64,000 nucleotides of DNA from Kryptolebias marmoratus (lineage: Eukaryota > Chordata > Actinopteri > Cyprinodontiformes > Rivulidae), in assembly GCF_001649575.2 (NCBI RefSeq), contig NC_051434.1:7407624-7471623 (forward strand), in the 5' to 3' direction. The position numbers and the translations under genes were made by a program. Below are positions 11,259-24,200 of this stretch, in pieces. Within the stretch, counting starts at the first letter, position 1, and each line of letters opens with the position of its first letter. Below the pieces are notes generated by a model, which ran no database searches, had not been told where the DNA came from, and saw only the letters and a list, made by a program, of their open reading frames with translations.

Positions 11259-14200
11259 AAGTTATGATGTTTTCTAGATTTTTTCTCTTGTTGATCAGTG
11301 CACATGTGGTCTGTATGAAGATAATTTCAAGTGCAAATGCACCTTTGTCCAATCAGCTTTCTGGGGTCAAAAATAATCTCCACCGTCTTGACCATATATG
11401 GTCACTTCTGGCCATCTATAGCATAAATATTTAAGGCCAAAGAACTGGATATCTAAAGCTAATTTTTTAATAAAGTGACTTGAAACTGAGAATTCTGAAA
11501 TTAAAATTTCAGGTCTGATAAGAACAAAGCCACCAATACTGACTGTTCATCAAATGTACAACACCACCATACCCTACAGCTACTAAATACAGATGTTTGC
11601 CCTTTTTATTTATTTTTTCATTATAGTTTTATGATAAATGAGAATAGAATGTGCTGACTGTACTTGTGCATGAACTGGGACCAATAACTTAAAATTGACA
11701 TTCCTTGTTAACCATTGGCATGGTTTAATTCTTGCAGTTGTGCATTACAAAGCATCTGAAGCATCAGAATCACTTCCTGTAATTCATTTGAATCATTTTA
11801 GCTCTTAATAACTCTAACAATGCTAACAAATTGCTCAACAAACTGTTGAAAGCAAGTTGTTGCTGCCTGGTAAACAGCCTTTATAAACTTGGCCCCTTCC
11901 TGTTGTGTGCTGCAGAGCACTGGAAGCTGTAAAATAAAAAGGAAAAAAAGAATGGAACAACAGACAGCGGTTATTCACAGAACGAAACAATAAATCAAAC
12001 TAAATGTAATTTACAGATCGTTTCAAAAATAATTACGTCCACACCTCCGTGGGAGGGTGCTGTATCGACAGATTTTATGTGAAATTCCATCTTCTGCTGA
12101 CAGAGCATGAATTTGTAAGTAACAGCAATTTGAACTGACAGCTTTGTTTATAGTCCTTACAGACAATCTGTGATTGGCTTGTGTTTATATGTCCCCTGCT
12201 CAAAGGCTAAAGCCTGAAAACATCCCAAACAGAGAAAAACTAGAAAAAACAAGGGTGTCTCTGCAGAGAAATACACTAAAACGCTATCGGTCGGATTCTA
12301 TATGATGGGTTTTTATTTTCGCTGACTCGTATTACTGTGCTACCTTCAGACATAACTTTCACACGGACTACCTTCATCTGACTGTGATCAATCCAAATAC
12401 CTTTAAACTCTCACCGTAACTGCCTTCAGTTCAATTATCCCACTGCAGTAATCGCTGCTGTGCATGAGATGAAACAAATAAATCAGTCATCGGATTCATT
12501 TGGTCACCTAATAACATGTCCATATGTGAGGAGGTCTTGATCCATTTGTTCTGCCCCTGATCGCACGTCAAGATGAATCATCCCGTCTGATCCTATTGAC
12601 AACAGGGCACATTGAGATTCATGTTGCCTCCTTATAAATTGCCTTGTCCTGGCCTCTTCCAAATGCCCTCCTTCTTCCTATTTTTTTTTTTCGTGAACAT
12701 CAGAATAAACCACAGGGGACTGAGCTGATGCTCGGAGAGCTATTTTAGCAAGCCACGCAGTCTGCTATCACAGTAAGCACTTGTACAAAGGCCAAACGCA
12801 GTGCCTCAGAGGAGCATTGTTAGTCAGAGGTCCAGTAAGGAGGAGTAATGATCTGAGCAATCAGTGTTTCTTGTTCATAGCTCAGTGACACACAGCTGAC
12901 GTGGCCTTGTATGGAGTTATAGGGGACTTTGTGCAGCGCTGCTTCTCGTTTTAAAGGTATTTGTTGCAAACTATGAAATCAAACATAAAAAATGTTATCC
13001 TGAACTATACCAGATGGTGCAGTTTGAAAGCATCTACTCCAGTAGTTTTTTCCAGACACATTTATATGCAATTCTGAAATGCAGGTAAATGCTCAATGTA
13101 AACAAAGCACTTTTATCTGCACACTTTACTCGACAAATCTAAGTGTAAATGTGTCTCAACACCTCAAAATTGTCTGACTTCTTGATCCCAAACAGTTCTT
13201 CTAAGGATGTCGCCATTGTTAGCCTATTTTCAGTCACTTCCGTACGTAAACTAACATGTTGGCAGCAGTTCACAAATTTTACTTAGACATTTTAATTAAA
13301 CGATACATCAATATTCCAGAAAGATTTGTGCCAGTTGTGTTTCTTGCTTGATGACTTCTTTTGGATCAGTCTTCATGACTTTGCAATGAGTACCTTTAAG
13401 TTGAGCGTAAAAGTCCTTTTGTATTTTTTGCACTTGCTGACAATCCACAAGGACGAAACAGTCATCAGTTTTTGTTCTTTTTTTGCCCCCCTATCGCACT
13501 GCTGAACTGAGCTCACAAAGTGATGATTGTTAATTAATCTTTTGAAAACTGCCACTCAAACTGTAAGGGAAGAGAGGAGGAGAGGAGAAAGTAAATGAGT
13601 GGGATTTAACACCCTGGAGAGGATCGGAGAGAAACTTGTTAAGCTACATTTGCGTTGAACTTTGCTGAGAGCAAGCTGGAGAAGGTAATAGTGTTCTCTA
13701 GAATGAGGATGCCTCATTATTTGTGGCGATGTGAGCCGCATCAAAGCAGCTTATTATGATCATCAGTGCTCAATAGTGGAGATGGGGGCGATCCACTCTT
13801 GGGCTGAGGGCACAGCCGTGGTGTGCTATTGATTTGGCTGTTAAGAGGTGCTTGTGTTACAAAGGCCATGCATCTCAGTCTTCCATTAAGATAATTATGC
13901 TTTCCATTGCTTTTTCCACACCTCTGTGGCACACTGAATGAATGAAATCACAAATAATTAAGTTGCTTTTTATGGGTGCTTGCAGAGCTCAAGAAACTAA
14001 GCAGCTTTGTGCCATGTGCTTGATTTGGCAGGTGCCCAAAATTGTCAGTAAAAGAACAAAATCGGCACCATGAAATGCTGAATTATGCTGACATTATAAC
14101 AGTTTGTTGCATTCAAAAATGATTAGCCTTTGAAATGTTAAAAATTTAAAACACAAAATCATTTTTTTTCTACATGGATGAACCTGCCTGAGTCTTTAAA

Positions 14201-15494
14201 GTTTAGATGCAAAATTACTCGCAAATATATGCAGGCTGCATCCCATTACACAAAGTCTTAAAGCTGAATCCTCAGAACACATCCTGCTGGTATCGTCTTC
14301 TTCTAGGCTTTTATTTGGCACGCTAAAGGCCTTCTTGGAGGACCATTTGGAATTAGCATTTTCAAAAGGGCAATCGAGTCAACACGTCGGAAAGCCGAGA
14401 AAGGTCACCAGGTTTCCTACTGCTTAAAACCTCACTCCATCAAGTTCTTGCCCTGCTGCCGGAGCAGCTTATGCCAAATTGAGAGATTGCCCATTTTTCT
14501 GCCCAGTGACATTAAGAGGGTCGTTTAGCACCAAAAAGGTCCAAAAACTCTGACCGGCTTGAAGAAATCCACCTCAAAGGTGGCAAATGGGAATTAATGG
14601 AATGCGAAAGCAGGATCTTAGACCCTGGTATGAATATCACTGAGTTAAAACCAACATGTTGAATTGGGAAAGGTCTAAAAGCACAGAAGAGGGGTGGGGG
14701 GGGTCTTCCCTGCACTGGGTGGCAAGCAAGGCAAGCAAGGCCCCCGACAGAGGCTGATTCCAGCAGTGGGGGGAGATGTGCTTACACGGTTGAGTTAGTT
14801 AAGCCTGCGGATCCGGAGGGGACAGAGAGGCAGAGCGTGAGGGAGCAGCAGGAGTCCTGGCTGTGGATAAAAGTGCTGCCTCACAGGCACTGATATCTCT
14901 GGGGTTGACCTTGGCAGACCAGCATTTGCTTTCAACCAATCTGCTTATTATAGAACCGGAACAGTTAAGAGTGGTCGAGTGAGTTCTGTTTGCTTTCTAT
15001 TAGAAAACCATTTCAACCAAATCAAAAGTTTTATTCACACAGTACATCGTAAAGCTGAGTAATTTATGGAAATGTTTCAATTTCTACAATATACACAGAA
15101 TCAAAGGCAGTCTATGTTGACTTTGATTGAATTATAGGAACAGTAGAATTACAGTAAATGTAAGACCTAAAATATACAAAATGATATTTGTATACAGTAA
15201 ATGTACTAAGTATGCAAAACTGGAAAATAAGCCAATGAAAATTAACTTAAAAGTTTTATTCTTGTAATGTTTCTGCAGACTGAAGTACCTTTCTGCATCC
15301 AAGTATTGTCCCATTGTACGAACTTTGACATTAATCATCACAAAAACCAAATGCAAGCGTATGGGTCTGAAGCAGACGGTAAGTAGAAAAGGTTTGGTGC
15401 ACAAACTCTACTTTTTTTTATTGAAAATGATATTCAACATCTGCAAGAGCATTGCAATGAAATCTCAAAAATAATAAAACTAGCACACCCTGGG
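11259..15494. other. Unique DNA; candidate conserved noncoding blocks
   Basis: No exon supported. Blocks about 12480-12930, 13560-13960 and 14280-14960 are repeat-free and mixed in composition, and contain AT-core motifs (for example AATAATTAAG near 13951), so they are candidates for conserved regulatory DNA. Frames at 13373-13932 and 14512-14715 have no domain. Confidence 0.3.
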
Positions 15495-15930
15495 TCAGTG
15501 CTTATCACCCACTGCCTTGCAAATTGTTTGTGGATGACTCTCTGCTACCACCACACCAAATTTAAGCCCAATATTTGTAAAACTGACTAAATAATATACA
15601 TTTTTGTGCTTTGTAGGGTTGATTAGCTGCAGTGGGCGTTTTGAATCAGGCTGACTCCAAAAGGTAATCAGTTGCAGATGAACATTTAACGATTTCTTTC
15701 TGAGAGTTTTGTTGAAATCTGTTCACTGATTCATGAGATATTTTGCTTACAGACAGATCTGACTCTAACAGTTCATGGCAAAGTTTTTTAACAAAGGTCA
15801 GTTAGTGCTCAGAGTACGTGTTGGTAATGACTCTCAACTACTACCACGCCAAAGTTTAGTAAACATTTTGTAAAACATGTTTGTTTTCTAAGGTCAGTGA
15901 GCTCTGCTGGTCATCTTCTGTTAAGTTCTT
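15495..15930 (+). repeat. Interspersed repeat family A, copy 4 (two modules, 5' incomplete)
   Basis: Has CTGCTACCACCACACCAAAT, GATTAGCTGCAGTGG, CATGAGATATTTTGCTTACA, and then a second module AGAGTACGTGTTGGTAATGA with CAACTACTACCACGCCAAAG. Confidence 0.75.
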
Positions 15931-17676
15931 GTGTTGAACAATGAACAGACTACCGTTTTATAAGGTTAACTTATAGCCTGAGGAAAAGCTTCTTCTCATA
16001 ACAGATGTGTTGCAATTTATCAAATAGTAGACAACGTTTTAGTCATTGTTAAGGTTTTTTATGGTCTTGTTTTTGTCCTGACTTGGTGCACCATCTGAAA
16101 GCAATACCTAATTCTCTTGGCACAAGTTTTTATGAAGCCAATTCCAGGATGACTCCTGTATTTATGATTATTGCGTAATAAATTAGCCCACTGGAAATGG
16201 AATGGTATGCACTCAAACACAAGTGATGACACACTCCACCCACTTTTCCTTAACTAATACCTTTCCTCTCCCAGCACCTGGTGTCCCTCAGCTGTTGATG
16301 TCTTTTTATTGGTGACAGAGGCCAAATTAATGAGAAGTGGCATCCGTGGGGTTTGCAAAGATTTTACTTTAGTCGAATAAAATCCCCTGATTGAGGGTGG
16401 TGCCTGAGGCACAATGAGTTTACTATGTCTCAGTCATGTCATTTTCATTTTCTACTCCTCTCCTGCAGCCCGGGCCTTCATCGGCTATGTCAGTCTGCAA
16501 ATGACGTCTGAATGTGTCTTTCCACCTGCTCCCCCTGTTTGTCAGCATGTTATTGTCGTCTGAACACTCTCCTCTCATCTGTTTCTCATCACCTGCTCTT
16601 TCTCTTTTAGCACGTTTTCTCTCCCTTTATGCCCGTCGTCCTTTTGCCTGAGCGACATGTGGTGAGCAGGTAAATAAATCACTTAGTAGCTCTGGAGAAG
16701 ATAACGAGGCAGTGGGGGGATGTTGAGCGCTCTGCAGATGTGTGCAGATGCTTCGCCAGGGGCCACACTCAGGAGGACCACGCCACTTTATATATATATA
16801 TACCAGATATCTGTTATGCCCCCTAGAAAAACACAAGGACTCTAATCAGATACTCCAAATAAACACTGTTTTGAATGCATGAAGTGAAATGTGATGTTTT
16901 TCTCACCAGCCTGGATCAGACCGAGTGATATTTGGAGGGTCATTGATGGGGGACAGAGAGAGGACTGATAGAAATGTGCCCATGTGCAATATTTTCCTTT
17001 GTGCTCTTTGAAATTTACCAAGAGGGACGTTGAGAGGCAGCGTAAATATGCCCAGGGTGAAATTTCACTCTCGGTGACTGTACATGCAGCAACGAGTGAG
17101 ACAATCGCCAACAAGCAAAAGGCCCAATTACATTTTCTAAAAAGAAAATTATGACATTAGGGTAATGAAGGGAAAAACTCTGCTAATGAGAAAGAGAGAC
17201 ACAGAGGGAAGGAGACAGACCTCACTTCAGTGCTGGGTTTGTGACAGACAAAGGAGCACAGTTCAAGAACAGCCAAAGACTCAGAGAAAGGAGACTTTTA
17301 TGTTGCAATTAAATAGCTCCTTTCGAAAATGATTATTCAAGCTTTGAAAACAAAGAAAGCTATACCTTTTCATCATCTATTGGAAAATATTGTAGTAAAG
17401 TAGGAAGATGAGGTGTGGGAAAATTGAGCAGAGTTAATGCTGCAATCAGAGACATATCTCCTTACCAGTCTGACACTAATAGAGCTCAGAAGGGCAGGGA
17501 CAAAAATCGATCGGCTGGCCAAACTGGGATCAAATGTTGAAAGAGCGAAAATAATACCAAAACACATAATTAAACACTCCGTTTATGATGATTCCAAGAA
17601 TGTAACTACTGAGAAAAAAAGGAAAAACACAATTTGAGAATGTTTTTGTTGAATTTGTTTTAAACGCCGTAAATCA
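15931..17676. other. Unique DNA, no gene
   Basis: Segments about 16140-16450 and 16840-17120 are repeat-free and mixed in composition. A short TATATATATATA run is at 16789-16802. Frames of 60-90 codons have no recognisable domain. Confidence 0.35.
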
Positions 17677-17868
17677 TTGGTGTCCGATCCTGGTCCTGGA
17701 GGGCCACTATCCTGCAGGTTTTAGCTGTTTCCCTGCTCTTCAGCAGGTCTTCAAGTCCTGCAGAAGGTTGTTATTCACTCATTCATTTAAATTAGGTGTG
17801 TCAAAGCAGGAAAACATCTAAAACGTGCAGGAAAGTGGCCCTCTGTGACCAGGATTGGAAACCACTGT
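17677..17868. mobile_element. hAT-like MITE (near-palindromic fish repeat), copy 1
   Basis: The ends are inverted: GTCCGATCCTGGTCCTGGAG on the left and CTCTGTGACCAGGATTGGAA on the right. In between, TATCCTGCAGGTTTTAGCTG mirrors CATCTAAAACGTGCAGGA. This is a well-known non-autonomous fish transposon shape; the hAT assignment is from memory. Confidence 0.75.
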
Positions 17869-18399
17869 GTGGTGTCTGTGTGAGTCAAATAAGGAGTTTG
17901 AGCTTGGATAACTTCCTTTTCTTCAATTCAAACCCTAAAACATGCAGTGCACAACCTTTTCTTCTTCTGCATTACTCACAGAGCACAGGAAATGTCATAA
18001 TCAGAAAGCACTTAAAAGGTAGAATGGGTTGTTTTTAACTCTAGACTAATGTTTATTAGTTTCAGTTATTTAAGACGCATTTTGTTGTTTTAACTCTACA
18101 TTTAAGCTTAATAGGTCTGATTTGTGTTTTATGTTTACCTGCCTCAGGGACTGCAGATGGAAATTAGCCGATGTCATTGTGTATCTTTCCCTTGTGAGTA
18201 TCATGTTTGTGCAGATAGTCCCGTATCTATAAACTAAACCCAACCTTTAATAGCTTTTTAATGTGAGCAGCCAGTAGCGACATGAAGAAGCAAAAAGTAC
18301 TGCTGTTTGCAAATTCTTCCAGGTTTAGACTATCCTGTCTCTTCAACATTTTTTTTAATTTATAGTTGTTAAAATATCAATGAACAGTAGTTGTACGAA
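17869..18399. other. Unique AT-rich DNA
   Basis: Nothing recognised. Confidence 0.4.
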
Positions 18400-18890
18400 A
18401 CAATGTTGTCACAAGGTGGTGGAGAAGAGAGAAGATTCAAAAGCAGAAAAAGTTGAAAGGAAACAGGGGGTAATAAACAACTTGAAGTTCAGTTGTACAC
18501 ACGCTATTGCAGAAACCGCTAACATACAAAACAAGAAAAGAACAAAAACTACATAAAAACATGATGCAGAAGACATGAGGAAGTTTGACAAAACCACCAG
18601 TAAACCAGGTTGAATATGTACTGAGGGAGCAATCAGCTACATGCAGAGCAGGTGTGGTGATTACAAACTGGTGTATAGGAAAGGATAAATGAACAAAGCA
18701 GAAGGAGCTCAGAGCTAATAAGACTATAAATATCCCAACACAGGTCCATGATTCAAACAAGACCAACAGAATTAAAAAATTATCCAAAACAAAACCAAAT
18801 CAAGACAGGAAACAGGAAACACATTCACTGAAGACTTATGAAACACGAAAAAGGTTCAACTAAAGAACAACTTGACCGAAATAAAAAATA
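18400..18890 (-). repeat. Fish interspersed repeat family D, copy 2
   Basis: Read on the minus strand it has TGGGATATTTATAGTC, GTAATCACCACACCTGCTC and TTGTTCTTTTCTTGTTTTG, resembling 9190-9680. The 116-codon minus-strand frame (18437-18787) is a chance frame in this T-rich strand. Confidence 0.45.
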
Positions 18891-20394
18891 ATCAAATACT
18901 ATCCAAACAACAGCATGTTTTATTCTACTTAGAACAACAAAAGATTTGTAATTTTAACTAGAGTGAATTGTATTTGAAGTAGGTCTTTGTAACATTTTTT
19001 ATAGTGTTTTAAATTTATGATTTTTTTTTTAATGGTCAGTATGAATTTATGATACCTGGAAAATTAAGCATTTACTTTTGGTTTCTATTTGACTTTCCCC
19101 AGAAGAACCCTTAGGCATCTCTTAATGGTTTCTTGTGTATCTGTGCTGTATTTAGAGCTTTCTGACACAGAGGAGTTTGTTTAGGCAGGTGAAGTGCTAC
19201 AGTGTATTAAAAAATTTGCTCAGCTAAATGCTTCATGGAAGACAGACAATGGCATATTTATTAACACCACTGCCATGCTTTGGCTAAGCAAATGGAAGCT
19301 CAATTAAGGCAAATAAATTAGGATTAACACAGAAATGCAGCGCATTTTCATTTTAATTAAATGTGTTTATTATTTATTTCCAGGAGAGAGGTGGCAGGAA
19401 GAGGGAGGGGAGGGGGATGCCTCATTGCTTCTTTACAGACTGAAGGCGAGTTTCTGAAGTAAAGATCTGTATATCCGAAGTGGCTGACACGCCTTGTGCA
19501 CATACACATTTTTGGAGAAAATGATGTGGATGTTATTAGCACTGATAGAAATTCACAGATAATCCCCATCCCACAACCTGATTTGAAACACTTTTACGAT
19601 GCCTGCAATGCGACAGAGGGAGCCGAATCCGAGTGGCCCCTCCATTCCATTCTTTTAAAGTTACGCCTGGCCAGGTTTTATGAGCTCCTACACAAATCAT
19701 ATTAGATGAGTTGCCACCAAGTCATTTCTTATATATTACTGCACCTCATCATATCCCAGAAGGAGAGGGCAAAGAAAAAAAAACAACCAGGGGCCCACAC
19801 TGAGCACTGAATAGCTAAATGGCAGAGAGACAGAGGAGGGGTGACACACGTCGTGTCATCCATGTCACGGCAGCACGTCCTGCTGTCTCGTACGGTATAA
19901 TCTCACCAGCGCGGGTGTTAGACAGGCTCTTTCTGCCATGCCAATATGCCATTTTGGAATGGAGGCACAATGACAAGCCGCGGAAAATCAGAGACATGAT
20001 GCAGGCAGATGCACAAACAGACAGACATAATCACACACGCGCCTTATCCCTGCACACACACAGTTATATCCCACTCAAACTGAATCACAGACTTCTAATC
20101 AGCAGGCTGCTTGTAATTCTCTGCCTGTTATTCTGGAACCATTATGTATTGTTTTTCTCTCACATTTAGAGAAAAATGGTCAGACATTTGTTTCAAAACG
20201 ACAACAATTTGCACAGAATACTGATAGTTTTAATAGTAACTAAAGTTTGGTGATCATAACTAGATTTAGTGACAGAAAAGCACTCTGCAGGACTCTTCAG
20301 AAACCTTTAAATGTTGCACTTAAACCAATAGCTCAGATCGTTTGAAATGGGATTTTGTAGATGGTTATGAATTTCAATTTCTTGCTTGTTGTAG
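18891..20394. other. Unique DNA, no gene
   Basis: A G-rich run with three G-tracts (GGGAGGGGAGGGGG) is at 19403-19416. Block 19580-20100 is repeat-free and GC-richer. A 116-codon plus-strand frame (19819-20169) has no domain. Confidence 0.35.
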
Positions 20395-20700
20395 ATATTA
20401 ATTTAAACTGCCTCAGGTTGACGAAAAAGAGTTTAATTGATGAGCTAATGGCTAGTCCAAGTGGAGACAACACCAAAGCTGAGGGTTTTAAAACGGTTTA
20501 TAAAGCACTGCTCCCACTGTGAAATATTTCATATTAGAGTTAGTTTAAGATGTCTGACCTAGCCATTGGTTTAGAGAAACTCTGTTTTTCCAAACTGAGG
20601 CCATTCAAACAAGTAGATATTAACTTTTTATACCTCTCACACAGAAGTAAAAAATTTAGAATTATCCCTTTAAATGGTACACTTTTCCACAGTTGTCAAA
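20395..20700. repeat. Foldback-type repeat family B, copy 2 (inverted arms)
   Basis: The left arm (about 20395-20485), read on the minus strand, gives GACTAGCCATTAGCTCATCA, AATTAAACTCTTTTTCG and AACCTGAGGCAG. The right arm (about 20548-20640) reads GACCTAGCCATTGG, AAACTCTGTTTTTCC and AAACTGAGGCCATTC. The arms face each other around a spacer of about 60 bp, giving a large imperfect hairpin. Confidence 0.65.
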
Positions 20701-23689
20701 AAAGAAACAGACTTTAACTTCTACTGTTGGTTTCAGCAATACTTGCTGTAAACAAAAAAACGTTGAATAAAAGATTAGGAGGAAGGGCACCTTTTAAGGT
20801 AAGAGAATAAAAATTAAACTGTAGGTAAACAACCAGACTGCATTTTTCAGTCTGCCACCTGAGCCGCCGCTGCTGCAGGGTTCACATGTTTCATTGTGTT
20901 TAGCCTCCTGCCCAAAGACTTCACTGCAGTGAAGTTGAAATATGGGACACAGCAAGACCACAAACAGCTGCAAAAATTATTAAAATGCGCCACAAGTGTC
21001 TTTTGTTGGAAATCCAGCTGGAGCAGTAATGTTGTGAGACAACTATTGTAACCATTTGGAAATGTGTTTTTTTGTTTTAAAATTAAGAATAACTCAATCT
21101 TAGAATGTGTGACATGTTTTCACTTCAAACACTAAAGAGGATTTTACATGAGAAGACACAACAGACATCTGTTTCTGCTACAAATTAGAAGTCTATGTCA
21201 ACTTTATTATCAAAATCAAAAATATCAAATCTAAATGGTTTGCTTTATGAAGCAAAGAAAACTTGCAGAGTTCATGGCTGCATATATGTCAAATCCTTAA
21301 GCTTTGTTTGTGTTTAAACAGACCAAATCCTAATTTCCAAAGAAATCCCACTCATTTTAAAATAATTAGAAATAAATATAAGGATTTATCCTGTAGTGTT
21401 TTTACTCATGTGCTGTTTGTTTTTATTTTAGCTGGAAGTTCACTTAATTTGATGATTATACTTATTTTTTTATATAAATAAGCTCCAAATATGTCAGATG
21501 TTTGGTAAAAAACAGACATGTTGAAGTTGGGAAGAACTTTAGGGGAGCCCCTAAATACAAGCTTTGTTTTTAGTGTATAAGAGACGCTCGTCAGCGAATA
21601 ACGTCACTGGGATGAAAGTGGGGTGACTGCAAACAGGAGGGGCGTTTACCTAAACTGGCTCGGAGTTTTCTCATTTTTAATTAATAATCTTTAATAATCT
21701 CTCTTTTGGAGTAGGTTTTGAAACATTAAATTGTGAATTCACGTTTAAATTTCCACCAGAAGCACCTCAATCCAAGACGAGCAAATGTTTTTTGTTTTAG
21801 GTTTTTTTAGACAAGCACTAACAATTTGTGGAAGAATCAAACTAAAGCTAAGTGGTTTGCTTGGGGTTCGTTTCGAGGTAGGCTATTGCATAATTACATA
21901 AAGTATAAGCTTTTGTTGTGCATTAGTTCTGCTCCTCACCTGAACCCAGTAGGAGTAAAACTGTAGCCTCAGCAGCACTCTCCTTTGAGTGGAACAAGTA
22001 CACTTATGTGTCCATTGTCTTCTCAGATAGCTACAAGCATGAATCAGCTCCCCATTATACTTTCATGAGGGAGCAGAAAGACAACCCACAGCTTTTATTT
22101 TCTTTACATTATCTCTCCGGACACAAAGGTATAGGAGAGCTTTGCAAACAATGATGTATGGCACCTCCACACACATGCATTATCACAAAAAGAGCCCTAC
22201 GGTTAGAGAAAAAGAGTTTCAAGCCTGCAGCCAAAGAGGAGGATGGTGCTGCAAACACCTAGATCAGGAAGTGATGGAGCCCGTAAGTATTGGGGTAAAT
22301 TACATATTAATTCAATTCAACAAAGCTTTCATTGCAAGTCACGTTGAAGGCGGCTGGCGACAAAATTAACAAAATAATGAGATTTCGACAAAGAGAAAGG
22401 CCAACAGAACTGGGTGGAAGGGGCAGATGAAGGAGAAAGAAGTGAAACAAGGAAAAACAGGGAAAGATGTCATTTTAGAGGTGAAGGCAAGATAGGTGTG
22501 GAAAATGAGGAGGTAAATGCAGCAAGAATAAGGGCAAAAAGGGAGCCATAAACTGCATTTATAAACACGTCTCTATAGTAACCAACTGGTAATTTCACCA
22601 GTGGGAGCAGGGGGTGGAGGAGGAGAAGGAGGGGGAGACAAACTGGGCCACCATTTTACCAAAATACAGCTGGTTATTACAGCGAAGACGGAGGCAGAGA
22701 TGAAGAACACCGAGAACAAATGGTTATTAAAATTTAAAAGGAAAAAAAAAACCCCAGCAAGAACTAAAAGGATTAAACGTAAGATGAAAATTTAAAACTT
22801 GTAAGGATGCTCACATCCATTTTTATTTCTTCAAACACAAGCAGAAAGCAGGTTGTGCTCCTCGGGGCTCTATAATTACATGATTGGTCTGTGGTTTTAC
22901 CCTGCTGAGGGAGCGATTCCCTCCTTCTTTTTACTGGGAGCAGCTTTCATGGTGCTCTGAGCCTATCTGTGTAAAAAAAAAAAAAAAACACAAGCAGCTA
23001 CAGTGGGTTGCCTGTAATGTTGGGGGAGTTAAAACAAAAAGGTAAGAGTAAACGTGAAACGTGGAGGTCATTTTTCCTGTAGCGGTACGTGCTTCACATA
23101 ATGTACAGAGCCGCAGCACTGAATGCATTTGCCCTCTGGCTGTGCGATGGTGATTACAAGGTGTGCACGTCTGCAAATGTGCAAACAGTTGTGTCATTTG
23201 CTGTTGTTGTTCTGTCATCATTAGAAATGATAGCTCAGAGCTTTGGAAAACAGGGTTCTGTGGAAAGGTGATACCTCTTCACAACAGGACTTACAAAGGA
23301 TTATTAAATTGTTAATAATTCAGTTACTTAATTAGCTATAAGCACCTTAAAAACCATTAATAAGCAGTTATAATGCATTCAATATGAGGGAAACAGTGGC
23401 TTGTTTCTTTTCAAATATTAAGTGTACACATTTCTTTTTTACCCAGATCGTGTCGTAATTTTAAGGAACTGGACTTTCACCAATAAATATTTGTCCTTAA
23501 CAAATGATTCTAGCAAACAAGAGAAATTAGGTAAGTGAAGAAAGAAACTAGTTACCAAGATAGATTGATAGCATAGCAGCTGACAAATACTAAACTTGGA
23601 TTACTGCATGACAAGTGTTTTATAACAACTGTGTTTTATTTTAAATTAAGTGTTTAAAACCTAGTAAATGACATTAACATAAATGTTAT
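20701..23689. other. Unique DNA, no gene
   Basis: No exon recognised. Contains a G-rich purine stretch (22600-22640) and an A-tract (22973-22988). The segment 21540-21700 (AACGTCAC near 21600) is GC-richer. Small frames here are low-complexity. Confidence 0.35.
22973..22988. repeat. Poly(A) tract
   Basis: Sixteen consecutive A bases. Confidence 0.9.
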
Positions 23690-24200
23690 TATACTGTGAA
23701 TTAGCCCTGAAAAAGTTATGAATAACTAATATTTTTCCTGCTGTAGATAGCTCTTTGGCTGACCTCAGTTTGAGCAAATAAAATTTAATTTTGACCGGAT
23801 TGACGAGCTAACAGCTAGTGTATGTGGGGCTAATACGAAAAGGAAATGCTGCCATCTGAAAACAACTCCAAACTCAAAAATATTATAGTGATTAATGTGA
23901 ATGCTATTCTATAAACTGTTATATTGCCGTCAATTTAGATTTACATGAATATTACTGATCAAATATCCTGATAATTGTACTGGAAATGCTACAGCCAGCT
24001 GCTGCCGCCTCTATGTGCTTGCAAATAACCTGGGGAATCTGTTGAAATAATCACAGAATGTGTTTGCAGGAATTGCTATCATTTTTCTTTTTAAACTAGG
24101 GATGTTTTAAGATGGCAGAAGTTAACTTTGGTCTTACTCAGACTAGCCGTTAACTCATAATCTACACTACATTTTTTAAAACCTCACATTGAGCAATCTG
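23690..24200. repeat. Foldback-type repeat family B, copy 3 (widely spaced arms)
   Basis: The left arm (23695-23870), read on the minus strand, has AGATGGCAGCATTTCC, AGCTGTTAGCTCGTCAATCC, AAACTGAGGTCAGCC and GTTATTCATAACTTTTTC. A weaker right arm (24105-24155) reads AGATGGCAGAAGTTAAC and GACTAGCCGTTAACTCA. About 230 bp separates them. Confidence 0.55.

Noticed and set aside
19403..19416. G-quadruplex candidate
   Set aside because: Only three G-runs of three or more in a row; a canonical four-run pattern is not present.
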